From Nitrosomonas mobilis (GTDB taxonomy: Bacteria > Pseudomonadota > Gammaproteobacteria > Burkholderiales > Nitrosomonadaceae): 62,674 nt of DNA. Positions within the stretch are counted from its first letter, which is position 1. The number at the start of each line of letters is the position of its first letter. Both the position numbers and the translations under genes were made by a program. The notes beneath the pieces were generated by a model, which saw nothing but the letters and a program-made list of their open reading frames with translations, was not told the DNA's origin and made no database searches. The stretch spans positions 1 to 62,674 of the forward strand of contig NZ_FMWO01000055.1 in NCBI RefSeq assembly GCF_900103035.1. Direction: 5' to 3'. Positions 1 through 8,769 of the stretch are shown piece after piece.

Positions 1-1023
1 CAATGGCGATGAATAAAATTCAGTTTCAGGCAGGCCTGTCACTGCATGAATTTCTGCATCAATATGGCACGGAAGCACAATGTGAAGCAGCATTGTTTGC
101 TGCGAGGTGGCCACATGGCTGGAGATGCCTGCGCTGCGATGGGGAGCGATATTCCTGTACCCATAACGGCCGCAAGCTATGGGAATGCCTGGATTGTGGC
201 TACCAATGTTCTTCAATTGTCGGCACCGTGTTTGAAAATACTAAATTACCGCTAAGAACCTGGTTTCTGGCCATTTACTTGATGACGCAAAGCAAGAATG
301 CGGTCAGTGCATTGGAACTCAAACGTCAGCTGGGGGTAAGTTACAAAACGGCATGGTCGATCAAGCATAAGCTGTTACAGACCATGCTGCTGCGCGAAGA
401 GCAACGCCGTCTGGATGGACGCGTGGAGGTTGACGATGCTTATCTGGGAGGTGAAAGGCCGGGAAAGCGCGGGCGGGGCGCGGCAAGTAAGACGCCATTT
501 GTAGCGGCAATACAAACAAACAGCGAGGGGAAGCCACTTTATATACGCTTGACTCCCGTAGCGGGTTTTACATATGAAGCGCTCAAACAGTGGTCGGCTG
601 AATGTCTGTCATCTACTGCACGAGTCGTATCTGATGGTTTGGGGTGTTTCGGGGCGGTTACGCATACAGCCGCGCAGCATGAGCGCCATATTGTGGGAAG
701 TGGCAAATCTGCTGTGCAGCGTGCCGAGTTTCGCTGGGTCAATACGCTTCTTGGCAATCTCAAGACTGCCTTCAGCGGAACCTACCATGCATTCAATCAC
801 GCCAAGTATGCACAGCGCTATCTTGCAGAATTCTCCTATCGCTTCAATCGCCGTTTTGATTTGGCTGCCATGGTGCCGCGATTGCTGCGCGCCGCCGCAA
901 CGACAGAACCTCTTCCGATCGGTATATTGAGAATTTCTGAAACAGGTAACTAATCAGGAAAGGCTTTGAACAAGCCCTAAGCAACACAGTGTTGTGACGA
1001 AATGTGAGTTTCTAGAGGTGCTC
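1..1023 (+). mobile_element. IS1595-family insertion sequence, right part
   Basis: The element carries an intact ISXO2-type transposase and ends at a terminal repeat whose tip lies at 1021-1023. Read inwards on the minus strand, the tip begins GAGCACCTCTAGAAACTC and the motif TTTCGTCACAA starts 21 bases in. A short palindrome, CAACACAGTGTTG, lies near 983-995. The left end is outside the window. The right tip is only six bases from the dsbA stop codon. The 11688-11830 repeat shares this end. Confidence 0.8.
3..953 (+). CDS. IS1595-family (ISXO2-type) transposase
   Basis: DDE-type transposase of 316 residues, close to full length for the family. It has an N-terminal zinc ribbon (CLRC near residue 43 and CLDC near residue 63), a helix-turn-helix around residues 95-125, and the catalytic core starting at VEVDDAYLGGERPGKRGRG (residues 141-159), with later acidic residues including VSDGLG. 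I see no frameshift or internal stop, so it looks functional. The first ATG lies at the window edge; a second ATG two codons later (position 9) is an equally good start. A much decayed relative lies on the minus strand at 57670-58067. Confidence 0.9.
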   Translation: MAMNKIQFQAGLSLHEFLHQYGTEAQCEAALFAARWPHGWRCLRCDGERYSCTHNGRKLWECLDCGYQCSSIVGTVFENTKLPLRTWFLAIYLMTQSKNAVSALELKRQLGVSYKTAWSIKHKLLQTMLLREEQRRLDGRVEVDDAYLGGERPGKRGRGAASKTPFVAAIQTNSEGKPLYIRLTPVAGFTYEALKQWSAECLSSTARVVSDGLGCFGAVTHTAAQHERHIVGSGKSAVQRAEFRWVNTLLGNLKTAFSGTYHAFNHAKYAQRYLAEFSYRFNRRFDLAAMVPRLLRAAATTEPLPIGILRISETGN

Positions 1024-1028
1024 TAAAG

Positions 1029-1664
1029 TTATTTTCTCTCTTGGCGAACCTTGTTCAGGAGATGATTGAGCACAGCGATGGTGTCTTGCGGAGTGCCGCT
1101 CAGCTTGCCGCTGGTAAGGTAGACACCATTGACCACCAAGGCGGGGACGCCGGTAATTTGATATTGCTTGGTCAGTTGTGCGGCGCGGTTGGCCTGGTTT
1201 TGTACGGTGAAGGAATTGTAGGCATTGACGAATTTACTGCGTTCGATGCCTTGTTTTTCAATCCACGCAAACAGTGTCGGTTCTTTGGATAAGTCAATTT
1301 TGTCGCGATGGATGGCTTGATATAACTTGTCATTCAACTGTTTAGTCAGACCGAGACTTTCCATCGCATAGAAGGTTTTAGCGGCAGGCATCCAGTTGGC
1401 ACGGAAAACTGCGGGTATATAACGAAAGTTGACATCATCCGGTTTGTTTTCAAGCCAGCTTTTGAGATAGGGGTGGAGATCATTGCAGTGCGGGCAGCCG
1501 TACCAGAAAAATTCGATGACTTCAATTTTCTCGCCGTTTTCAGTTGGCTGTGGTGTGATAAGCCGGGTGTAATCTTTGCCTTCGGTCATTTGCGCCTGTG
1601 CGATAGTGGTCAGGCAAAACAATAAAGTACTCAGCAACAGGTAAATGGTTTTTTGCACGTTCAT
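1029..1664 (-). CDS. dsbA: Thiol:disulfide interchange protein DsbA
   Basis: Periplasmic oxidase that introduces disulfide bonds into exported proteins and is reoxidised by DsbB. The 211-residue protein starts with a signal peptide (residues 1-25, ending AQAQ). The thioredoxin-fold active site is FFWYGCPHC (C57 and C60), and the conserved cis-proline loop is visible as GVPALVVNG near residue 173. Length and order fit DsbA rather than the dimeric DsbC or DsbG. It is the last gene of the minus-strand argS/SPOR/dsbA group, with about 134 bases before the SPOR gene. An IS1595 end abuts its 3' end but does not enter the coding region. Confidence 0.93.
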   Translation of the reverse strand: MNVQKTIYLLLSTLLFCLTTIAQAQMTEGKDYTRLITPQPTENGEKIEVIEFFWYGCPHCNDLHPYLKSWLENKPDDVNFRYIPAVFRANWMPAAKTFYAMESLGLTKQLNDKLYQAIHRDKIDLSKEPTLFAWIEKQGIERSKFVNAYNSFTVQNQANRAAQLTKQYQITGVPALVVNGVYLTSGKLSGTPQDTIAVLNHLLNKVRQERK

Positions 1665-1798
1665 TTTTTCCTCTTGTTTGGGTTGTTTGATTGAATTGCA
1701 GATTCAGCATGGATAGTCTAACGCAAATTACTGGCTAATCATGCCAAGGTAGTAAAACTACTGAACTTATGCTTTTTGAAGTGATGCGGGAATGCCGA

Positions 1799-2440
1799 TC
1801 AACCTGGGTTGCTTACCAGACTGGTGGTAATGCCATTTGACTGTAATGATCCGCGAATCCGGTCGAGTTCCTCCATCTTGTTAAAAGGTCCGATTTGTAC
1901 GCGGTGTGCAGCTGCATTATTTCCGGATTTTTGTGTAATTACGGTGGCAACGATCCCCAATAAGGCGAGTTCAGCTTTGCGGCGCTCGGCTGCATCACGA
2001 CTGCTGAAGGATCCGGCTTGCAGGTAATATTTAACAGGTTCAGGAGTTGTGCTTGCCACTTTGGCAGGGGGAGGTGGCGGTGCTTTGGAGGGGGTCGTTG
2101 GTGCTGCTGCGGTTGGAGCAGGATCAATGAAAAGCTCGCTATCCGGTTCTTCGATCCCGGGTAGAATATTATAGAAATCAAAGCGTGATTTGTTCTCGGC
2201 CGCCTGAGTTTTCTCGATGGATTTATTGTCCGGCTGGATTGAGGGCGAAGCTTTTTCAGTGGGCTGGTTCAGGATGGCCTGAGATTCATTGAGATAAGGG
2301 CTGGGTGCTTGGCTGATGAACAGCCAGACACCAATGGCACTTGCCAGACCCAAAATATAGCCGATGATCAGTCCTGAAAACAAGCCTCCGTTGCGTCTGC
2401 CTGTATTGGTGTTACTCCTTGATTTGTAATCGCGGCTCAT
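1799..2440 (-). CDS. SPOR-domain membrane protein
   Basis: Small inner-membrane protein predicted to bind septal peptidoglycan through its SPOR domain, as in DedD and FtsN. It has a basic cytoplasmic tail, one membrane segment (about residues 20-42), a long low-complexity periplasmic linker rich in Pro, Ala and Thr, and a C-terminal SPOR domain starting at VKYYLQAGSF and including VQIGPF. The ATG at 2440 is preferred because GGAAG precedes it; an in-frame ATG at 2464 has no properly spaced ribosome site. It lies directly downstream of argS, a common order in betaproteobacteria, and is probably co-transcribed with it. FtsN itself is an alternative name, but the sequence does not decide. Confidence 0.85.
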   Translation of the reverse strand: MSRDYKSRSNTNTGRRNGGLFSGLIIGYILGLASAIGVWLFISQAPSPYLNESQAILNQPTEKASPSIQPDNKSIEKTQAAENKSRFDFYNILPGIEEPDSELFIDPAPTAAAPTTPSKAPPPPPAKVASTTPEPVKYYLQAGSFSSRDAAERRKAELALLGIVATVITQKSGNNAAAHRVQIGPFNKMEELDRIRGSLQSNGITTSLVSNPG

Positions 2441-2466
2441 GATACTTCCAGTCCTTAATGACATTC

Positions 2467-4251
2467 CTACATTTCAGTAGGTGAAGTTACGCCCAGTATG
2501 GTCAAGCCCTTGGCCAGAACCTGGCGGGTTGCAAAAATTAATGCCAGCCTGGCTATTTTAAGCGTTTCTTCAGCAACAAGAAAACGGGTGGAGTTGTAAT
2601 AGCTATGAAATTCGCTCGCCAGTTCGCGTAGATAGAAGGCAATGAGATGAGGTGCACGCTCTTTGGCGGCGGCTTCTATCGTATCCTGGAAATCACTTAG
2701 TTTCTGCAGCAGAGCGAGCTCAGCTGGATCAATCAGTAGAGCAGTATCTGCCGCGATAAGCATGGCAGGTGTACCGCTCCATTGCGTCAGCACGCTGCAA
2801 ATTCTGGCATGCGCGTACTGTACATAATAAACCGGATTTTCATTGCTTTTCGATTTAGCCAGGTCGAGATCGAAATCAAGGTGCTGATCACTTTTGCGCA
2901 GCACATAGAAAAAGCGGGCGGCATCATTGCCAACTTCTTCACGTAGTTCGCGCAAGGTGACAAATTCACCGGAACGCGTTGACATAGCGGCTTTCTGGCC
3001 ATTGCGATAGAGGACGGCAAACTGGACCAGTGCGATTTCCAGTTTTTGTGAGTCAGCCCCTAGCGCTTCTATGGCACCCTTTACGCGGGGAATATAACCA
3101 TGATGATCTGCTCCCCAGACATTGAGCAGGTGGTCAAAGCCGCGTTCGTATTTGTTCAGGTGATAGGCAATGTCTGATGCAAAATAAGTGTACTGGCCGT
3201 TCTCCCGTTGCGTCACACGGTCCTTTTCGTCACCAAAGCGGGTTGAGCAGAACCAGGTTGCGCCATCTTGCTGATAAAGCAGCCCTTTATCCTCCAGTAA
3301 GCGCATGGCATGGGTGACCATGCCACTGTCGAATAACGATTGCTCGGAGAACCAGGTGTCAAATTCAACGCCAAACTCCATCAGATCATTACGGCAATCG
3401 CCCAATTGTTCCGTCAGCACGAAATTATGCAGATAGGCATAATCCTGTCCGAGGATACTTTTGGCGCTGGCGATAAGTCGATCGAGTCGGGCATCTTCAT
3501 TTTCAGCAGTTGTGTCTGTTCCGGCTTCGACTAATTGCTGCAACATCGACTCGGAGCGGTGTACGTAACGTTCGCCATGTGCGTTATGAATTTCCCGCGC
3601 CATTGTGATGACATACTCGCCCTGGTAGGCATTCGGTGGAAACTGGAAAAACAACCCGTTCAGTTCCAGATAACGCAGCCAGGCGGACAGGGTCAGGATG
3701 TCCATTTGTCGGCCAGCATCATTGACGTAGAATTCGCGTTTGACGTTAAAGCCAGCAGCAGCAAGTACGTTGGCGAGGCTGGCGCCAAAAGCGGCGCCGC
3801 GCCCATGTCCAACATGCAGTGGGCCAGTGGGATTGGCTGAGACGAATTCAATCAGGATGCTCTTGCCCGCACCCAGATGATGGCAATCGCCAAATGATTC
3901 ACCTGTTTGCAGCATGGTATACAGAGATTGCTGCTTGGCATTCTGGGTTAAAAATAGATTAATAAATCCGCCGCCTGCTACCTCGGTTTTTTCTAACCAA
4001 GGTGAAACAGGCATGGCGGAGATAAATACGGCAGCCAGCTCACGTGGATTCTTCCGCAAAGATTTTGCCATTTTCATCGCAATATTGCTGGCGTAGTCGC
4101 CATGCCCAGATTGTTTTGGGCGAGCTAATTCAATCGGTGGGATGGTTTCGTCTGGAAGCGCCTTGTTTATGGCCTGTTGGAGCAGCGAAGCACAATAAAA
4201 TTTGAAATTATTGGGAAATTTTGTAACCATGATGGGTAAATAATTCAGCAA
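2467..4251 (-). CDS. argS: Arginine--tRNA ligase
   Basis: Class I aminoacyl-tRNA synthetase charging tRNA-Arg in the cytoplasm. The signature NPTGPLHVGHGRGA contains the HIGH motif as HVGH; the degenerate KMSKS loop is AAMSTRSGEFVTLRELREE. The C-terminal DALR anticodon-binding domain is recognisable (YAHARI...). At 594 residues it has the usual length. An in-frame ATG at 4230 (MVTKFPNN) is an alternative start closer to the family N-terminus, so the first seven residues are uncertain. It is the first gene of the minus-strand group, with the SPOR gene immediately downstream. Confidence 0.95.
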   Translation of the reverse strand: MLNYLPIMVTKFPNNFKFYCASLLQQAINKALPDETIPPIELARPKQSGHGDYASNIAMKMAKSLRKNPRELAAVFISAMPVSPWLEKTEVAGGGFINLFLTQNAKQQSLYTMLQTGESFGDCHHLGAGKSILIEFVSANPTGPLHVGHGRGAAFGASLANVLAAAGFNVKREFYVNDAGRQMDILTLSAWLRYLELNGLFFQFPPNAYQGEYVITMAREIHNAHGERYVHRSESMLQQLVEAGTDTTAENEDARLDRLIASAKSILGQDYAYLHNFVLTEQLGDCRNDLMEFGVEFDTWFSEQSLFDSGMVTHAMRLLEDKGLLYQQDGATWFCSTRFGDEKDRVTQRENGQYTYFASDIAYHLNKYERGFDHLLNVWGADHHGYIPRVKGAIEALGADSQKLEIALVQFAVLYRNGQKAAMSTRSGEFVTLRELREEVGNDAARFFYVLRKSDQHLDFDLDLAKSKSNENPVYYVQYAHARICSVLTQWSGTPAMLIAADTALLIDPAELALLQKLSDFQDTIEAAAKERAPHLIAFYLRELASEFHSYYNSTRFLVAEETLKIARLALIFATRQVLAKGLTILGVTSPTEM

Positions 4252-4396
4252 CTGCGCATTATATCGACTTGCTTGTAAACTGTTTGTGTTTTGTGGGGCA
4301 AGTCTGTGTATCTGTCTGTTTATGTGTGTTTGGGTTGAGCGGGGATAGCAGGTATATAATGACGACCATTAGTCGAACTAGCAAAGAGGAATTGAA

Positions 4397-5080
4397 ATGA
4401 TGGGAGCATCAACAGGGAACCACAGCAATGTATTAACAGCTGATAATGATGCGTTGTTGCTGGATGAGTGCATAGCACATGCAAAAGCAGTCATTGCCGA
4501 GCAAAGCGAACACATTGCGGACAGGAAAAAATATGATTTTGCGCCTCAGTTCAGGGATATGACGATTCAGCTTTACCTGGTAGGGGCGATGTGGAAATTC
4601 TATGCACAGTATGAGACCAAAGAGAGTGCTCTGGAAAAAGCATTTACAGCATTGACGGCCATGATGGTCAGGGATGGCGTCAAGTCCAGGATTGCCGAAA
4701 AAAGAACAGTATTTCTTAGAAAGACATCCAGTCTGGATGATGATGAAGCATTGGCTATGGCCATGGGCTATGAAAGTAAGCCAGGAGACAAGAGCCTTGC
4801 CGAAGTATTTGATCAATATCTGGATGAGGTCAGGGTATCCGGTGGATTGTGGCGTATCTTCGAACAGGGTAAAAAAATCCTAATTCTCGGCGGGCTGCTG
4901 TTTACGATGATTGGGGTGTGGCTGGTGACGCTGCTTCTGCCGGAGAGCGACAATCTGGCCATTCTTGCAGTTGGGTTGCTGATGGGGTTTTTGTTCATAT
5001 TACCCACCTTCCTGATTATTCTGATGATATATCGTTATAAGATCAAGAAGGGTGAACGATTGAGATCTTCATCCACCTGA
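4397..5080 (+). CDS. Hypothetical protein with two C-terminal membrane helices
   Basis: I do not recognise a family. The 227-residue product has a soluble, mainly helical N-terminal part (residues 1-155) rich in charged residues, including an acidic patch SSLDDDEALAMAMG near 111-123. Two hydrophobic segments follow (about 160-181 and 187-212), then a basic tail (YKIKKGERLR). This predicts a cytoplasmic domain anchored by a helical hairpin. GAGGAA sits eight bases before the ATG pair at 4397/4400. It is divergent from argS and 23 bases upstream of folD, so it may share a transcript with folD. Confidence 0.75.
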   Translation: MMGASTGNHSNVLTADNDALLLDECIAHAKAVIAEQSEHIADRKKYDFAPQFRDMTIQLYLVGAMWKFYAQYETKESALEKAFTALTAMMVRDGVKSRIAEKRTVFLRKTSSLDDDEALAMAMGYESKPGDKSLAEVFDQYLDEVRVSGGLWRIFEQGKKILILGGLLFTMIGVWLVTLLLPESDNLAILAVGLLMGFLFILPTFLIILMIYRYKIKKGERLRSSST

Positions 5081-5103
5081 CAGACCAGGTCTTACTATAG
5101 CCC

Positions 5104-5991
5104 ATGAGTGCAATTATTATTGATGGTCGGCTGGTTGCAGATAAACTGCGTGAAGCGCTGAAATTACGTGCCGACGACTTATCGCGAACCTGGATGCAAC
5201 CGGGTTTGGCAGTCATTCTGGTCGGAGATGATCCTGCGTCTTCCGTTTATGTGCGTAATAAGGCCAGAGCTTGCGAGGCACTGGCGATTCGGTCTGAAGT
5301 GTTTAATTATCCTGGTGATATTTCTCAGGAAGCACTATTGCGTCAGATTCGGATTCTAAATGCTAATGTCGAGATTCATGGAATCCTGGTGCAGTTGCCT
5401 TTGCCGGCACACATCCGAATACACGAAGTGATTGCCGCCATTGCTATTGAGAAGGATGTTGATGGTTTTCATCCATGCAATGTGGGTGCACTGGCGACTG
5501 GTCATGCCCAACTGATGCCCTGTACGCCTTATGGCGTCATGCAAATGCTGGCGCATTATGAAATTCCGATAGAGGGACGGCATGCGGTGATCGTTGGGCG
5601 GAGCAATATTGTTGGAAAACCGATGGCGTTGATGTTGCTGGAACAGGGTGCGACCGTGACGGTTTGCACTTCTAAAACACGTGATCTGAGAGAGTATACT
5701 AGTCATGGAGATATCGTGGTCATGGCGACCGGAAGGCCAAATTTGTTGACTGGCGCGATGGTCAAGCCGGGTGCGACCGTGATTGATGTTGGCATTAATC
5801 GCATGCCGGATGGCAGGTTGTGTGGCGATGTGGAATTTGCCAGTGTCAAGGAGAAAGTCGGTTATATTACGCCAGTGCCCGGAGGCGTGGGGCCGATGAC
5901 CATCATGATGTTGATGAGCAATGCAATTGAAGCGGCGGAGCGTGCCAGAACGGGTGCACAATTGGTGGCCCGGCACGGCAATATTCAGTGA
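5104..5991 (+). CDS. folD: Methylenetetrahydrofolate dehydrogenase / methenyltetrahydrofolate cyclohydrolase
   Basis: Bifunctional enzyme interconverting 5,10-methylene-, methenyl- and 10-formyl-tetrahydrofolate with NADP, feeding purine and formyl-Met synthesis. Key features are YVRNKARAC with the catalytic lysine (K53), the signature [19 protein letters not shown], the NADP-binding loop [17 protein letters not shown], and the C-terminal [14 protein letters not shown]. The 295-residue length is typical, slightly long at the C-terminus. It lies between the two-helix membrane protein and aceE, with about 50 bases to aceE. Confidence 0.96.
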   Translation: MSAIIIDGRLVADKLREALKLRADDLSRTWMQPGLAVILVGDDPASSVYVRNKARACEALAIRSEVFNYPGDISQEALLRQIRILNANVEIHGILVQLPLPAHIRIHEVIAAIAIEKDVDGFHPCNVGALATGHAQLMPCTPYGVMQMLAHYEIPIEGRHAVIVGRSNIVGKPMALMLLEQGATVTVCTSKTRDLREYTSHGDIVVMATGRPNLLTGAMVKPGATVIDVGINRMPDGRLCGDVEFASVKEKVGYITPVPGGVGPMTIMMLMSNAIEAAERARTGAQLVARHGNIQ

Positions 5992-6042
5992 GATTGAATA
6001 GTTGGCGGCACCCTAATCTAAATAAAGTTCGGTAAATACTAT

Positions 6043-8700
6043 ATGGAATTTCAGGATATTGATCCCCAGGAAACGCAGGAATGGCTGGAAGCGCTGGAAA
6101 GTGTGTTGCTGAATGAGGGAGCGGAACGTGCTCATTATTTGCTGGAGAGGTTGGTGGAAAAAGCGCGTCGATCCGGTGCTTATCTTCCCTACAGCGCGAA
6201 TACCGCCTATATCAATACGATTCCGCCCGGCAAGGAAATTCGTTCACCAGGTGATCATGCGCTGGAACATCGCATCCGTTCTTATGTCAGGTGGAACGCA
6301 ATGGCGATGGTGTTGCGCGCTAATCGTACTACCAATGTCGGCGGCCATATTGCCAGTTTTGCTTCGGCTGCGACTTTATATGATGCTGGCTATAACCATT
6401 TCTGGCGGGCACCATCGGAGAATCATGGCGGCGATCTTGTTTATGTACAGGGACATTCGTCTCCCGGTATCTACGCGTATGCTTATCTGCTCGATGTGTT
6501 GACAGAAGAGCAGCTGGATAATTTTCGCCAGGAAACCGGTGGCAAAGGCTTGTCTTCGTATCCGCACCCATGGCTGATGCCGGATTTCTGGCAGTTTCCC
6601 ACCGTTTCGATGGGACTTGGCCCATTGATGGCGATTTACCAGGCGCGCTTCATGAAATATCTTGATGGTCGAGGCATGGCCAAGACCGATGACCGTAAGG
6701 TTTGGGTGTTTGCCGGTGATGGGGAGATGGATGAACCAGAGTCCTTGGGGGCGATCACGCTGGCTTCGCGCGAGAATCTCGATAATCTTGTGTTTGTCGT
6801 CAATTGTAATCTGCAAAGACTGGACGGGCCGGTCAGAGGTAATGGCAAGATCATTCAGGAGCTGGAGGCGGCGTTTCGTGGTGCGGGTTGGAATGTGATC
6901 AAGGTAATTTGGGGTTCCTACTGGGACCCTTTGCTGGCAAAAGACACCAAAGGACTGCTGCAGCAACGCATGATGGAATGTGTTGATGGCGAGTATCAGA
7001 GATTCAAGTCTCGCGATGGCGCTTATGTTCGCGAGAATTTTTTCGGCAAATATCCTGAATTGCGGGAAATGGTTGCCAATATGTCGGACGACGATATCTG
7101 GCGGTTGAATCGTGGCGGCCATGATCCGCACAAGGTTTATGCGGCTTACGCGGCTGCCATGCAGCACAAGGGGCAGCCAACCGTCATTCTGGCCAAGACC
7201 ATCAAGGGCTATGGTATGGGGGAATCGGGTGAAGCGCAAAATATCACTCATCAACAGAAAAAAATGGGCACGGTTTCGCTGCAGGCTTTTCGCGATCGCT
7301 TTGGCATTTCACTGTCTGACGAACAGTTGGAAGATGTTCCTTATCTGAAGCTGGATAAAGATTCCCCGGAATACGCTTACATGCACGAACGGCGTAAGCA
7401 ACTCGGCGGTTTCTTGCATCACCGGCGGCAACAGGCACAAAGTCTGCAGACGCCACCTCTGGAGGCATTTGATGCTTTATTGAAAGCGAGTGGGGAAGGT
7501 CGCGAGACTTCTACTACCATGGCGTTTGTGAGAATTCTGAATATCCTGGTGAAGGATGCCAATATTGGCAAACATGTCGTACCCATCGTTGCGGATGAGG
7601 CACGCACATTCGGCATGGAAGGCATGTTTCGTCAACTTGGGATATGGTCATCGGTTGGGCAACTGTATACGCCGCAAGACGCCGATCAGCTGATGTATTA
7701 CAAGGAACATGAGCATGGCCAGATTCTGCAGGAGGGAATCAATGAAGCCGGCGCCATGTGTTCCTGGATTGCGGCGGCAACAGCTTATAGCACGCATAAT
7801 GTGCAGATGATTCCTTTCTTTGTGTATTACTCAATGTTCGGATTTCAACGTGTGGGTGATCTGGCCTGGGCAGCGGGGGACATGCGTTGCCGCGGGTTTC
7901 TGATGGGTGGAACGGCCGGGCGAACGACACTGAACGGAGAGGGATTGCAGCATGAAGATGGTCACAGCCATTTGCTGGCTTCGGTCATCCCCAATTGCGT
8001 GGCTTACGATCCTGCTTTTGCCTATGAACTGGCGGTGATCATTCAGGACGGATTGCGCCGCATGGTTCAAGAGCAGGAAGATGTGTTCTATTACATCACG
8101 ATTATGAATGAAAATTATGCGCATCCAGAAATGCCAAAAGGATCTGAGAAAGGCATACTCAATGGAATGTATCTGCTGCGTGAGGGCGAGAAAAGGTCAC
8201 GTAAGCCCCGCGTGCAGCTCTTGGGTGCGGGCACTATTTTGCGTGAGGTGATTGCTGCCGCCGATTTGTTGGAGAAGGAATACGGAGTGGTGGCTGATGT
8301 ATGGAGCGTGACCAGTTTCAATCAGTTACGCCGGGAAGCGCTGCACGTTTCCCGCTGGAATATGCTGCATCCCACAGCCAAACCAAAGCTATCGTATGTC
8401 AACACTTGCCTGAAGGATCGCAAGGGTCCGGTGATTGCTTCGAGTGACTACATGAAGATTGTCGCTGACCAGATCCGTGAATTTGTACCGGGTCGATATT
8501 GTGTCCTGGGAACCGATGGTTTTGGGCGCTCGGATACCCGCGAGAAACTCAGAAGTTTTTTTGAAGTAGATCGGTACTATGTCGTAGTGGCCGCGCTCAA
8601 GGCGTTGGCGGATGAAGGTACGATTCCTGTGGAACAGGTTGCAAAATCTATTCAGGTGCTGGGTATTGATCCGGACAAACCGGATCCAGTCAGTGTATGA
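6043..8700 (+). CDS. aceE: Pyruvate dehydrogenase E1 component (homodimeric)
   Basis: Thiamine-diphosphate-dependent decarboxylase that converts pyruvate to an acetyl group and passes it to the lipoyl arm of AceF. At 885 residues it matches the single-chain E1 of beta- and gammaproteobacteria. The ThDP motif runs from GDGEMDEPES to NCNLQRLDGPVRGNGK. The transketolase-like central part has DEARTFGMEGMFRQLGI, followed by HEDGHSHLLAS. It is followed by aceF; the E3 gene lpd lies about 22 kb downstream in its own group. In an obligate lithoautotroph this enzyme would make acetyl-CoA from fixed carbon. Confidence 0.97.
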   Translation: MEFQDIDPQETQEWLEALESVLLNEGAERAHYLLERLVEKARRSGAYLPYSANTAYINTIPPGKEIRSPGDHALEHRIRSYVRWNAMAMVLRANRTTNVGGHIASFASAATLYDAGYNHFWRAPSENHGGDLVYVQGHSSPGIYAYAYLLDVLTEEQLDNFRQETGGKGLSSYPHPWLMPDFWQFPTVSMGLGPLMAIYQARFMKYLDGRGMAKTDDRKVWVFAGDGEMDEPESLGAITLASRENLDNLVFVVNCNLQRLDGPVRGNGKIIQELEAAFRGAGWNVIKVIWGSYWDPLLAKDTKGLLQQRMMECVDGEYQRFKSRDGAYVRENFFGKYPELREMVANMSDDDIWRLNRGGHDPHKVYAAYAAAMQHKGQPTVILAKTIKGYGMGESGEAQNITHQQKKMGTVSLQAFRDRFGISLSDEQLEDVPYLKLDKDSPEYAYMHERRKQLGGFLHHRRQQAQSLQTPPLEAFDALLKASGEGRETSTTMAFVRILNILVKDANIGKHVVPIVADEARTFGMEGMFRQLGIWSSVGQLYTPQDADQLMYYKEHEHGQILQEGINEAGAMCSWIAAATAYSTHNVQMIPFFVYYSMFGFQRVGDLAWAAGDMRCRGFLMGGTAGRTTLNGEGLQHEDGHSHLLASVIPNCVAYDPAFAYELAVIIQDGLRRMVQEQEDVFYYITIMNENYAHPEMPKGSEKGILNGMYLLREGEKRSRKPRVQLLGAGTILREVIAAADLLEKEYGVVADVWSVTSFNQLRREALHVSRWNMLHPTAKPKLSYVNTCLKDRKGPVIASSDYMKIVADQIREFVPGRYCVLGTDGFGRSDTREKLRSFFEVDRYYVVVAALKALADEGTIPVEQVAKSIQVLGIDPDKPDPVSV

Positions 8701-8769
8701 GTCTGTTAATGTCACCTGACCAAGTAAAAACTGTTTTTTTAGCTGATATTTTCCGGGGTAAACCGACGG

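Noticed and set aside
4335..4360. Sigma-70 promoter for the 4397 gene
   Set aside because: TATAAT is good, but the possible -35 boxes lie 14 or 19 bases away, outside the best spacing.
5356..5976. 206-codon open frame opposite folD
   Set aside because: It is antisense to an unmistakable folD, has no known domain and has a His/Arg/Ser-rich composition typical of a shadow frame.
6376..7254. 292-codon open frame opposite aceE
   Set aside because: Antisense to the conserved thiamine region of aceE; no start context or homology.
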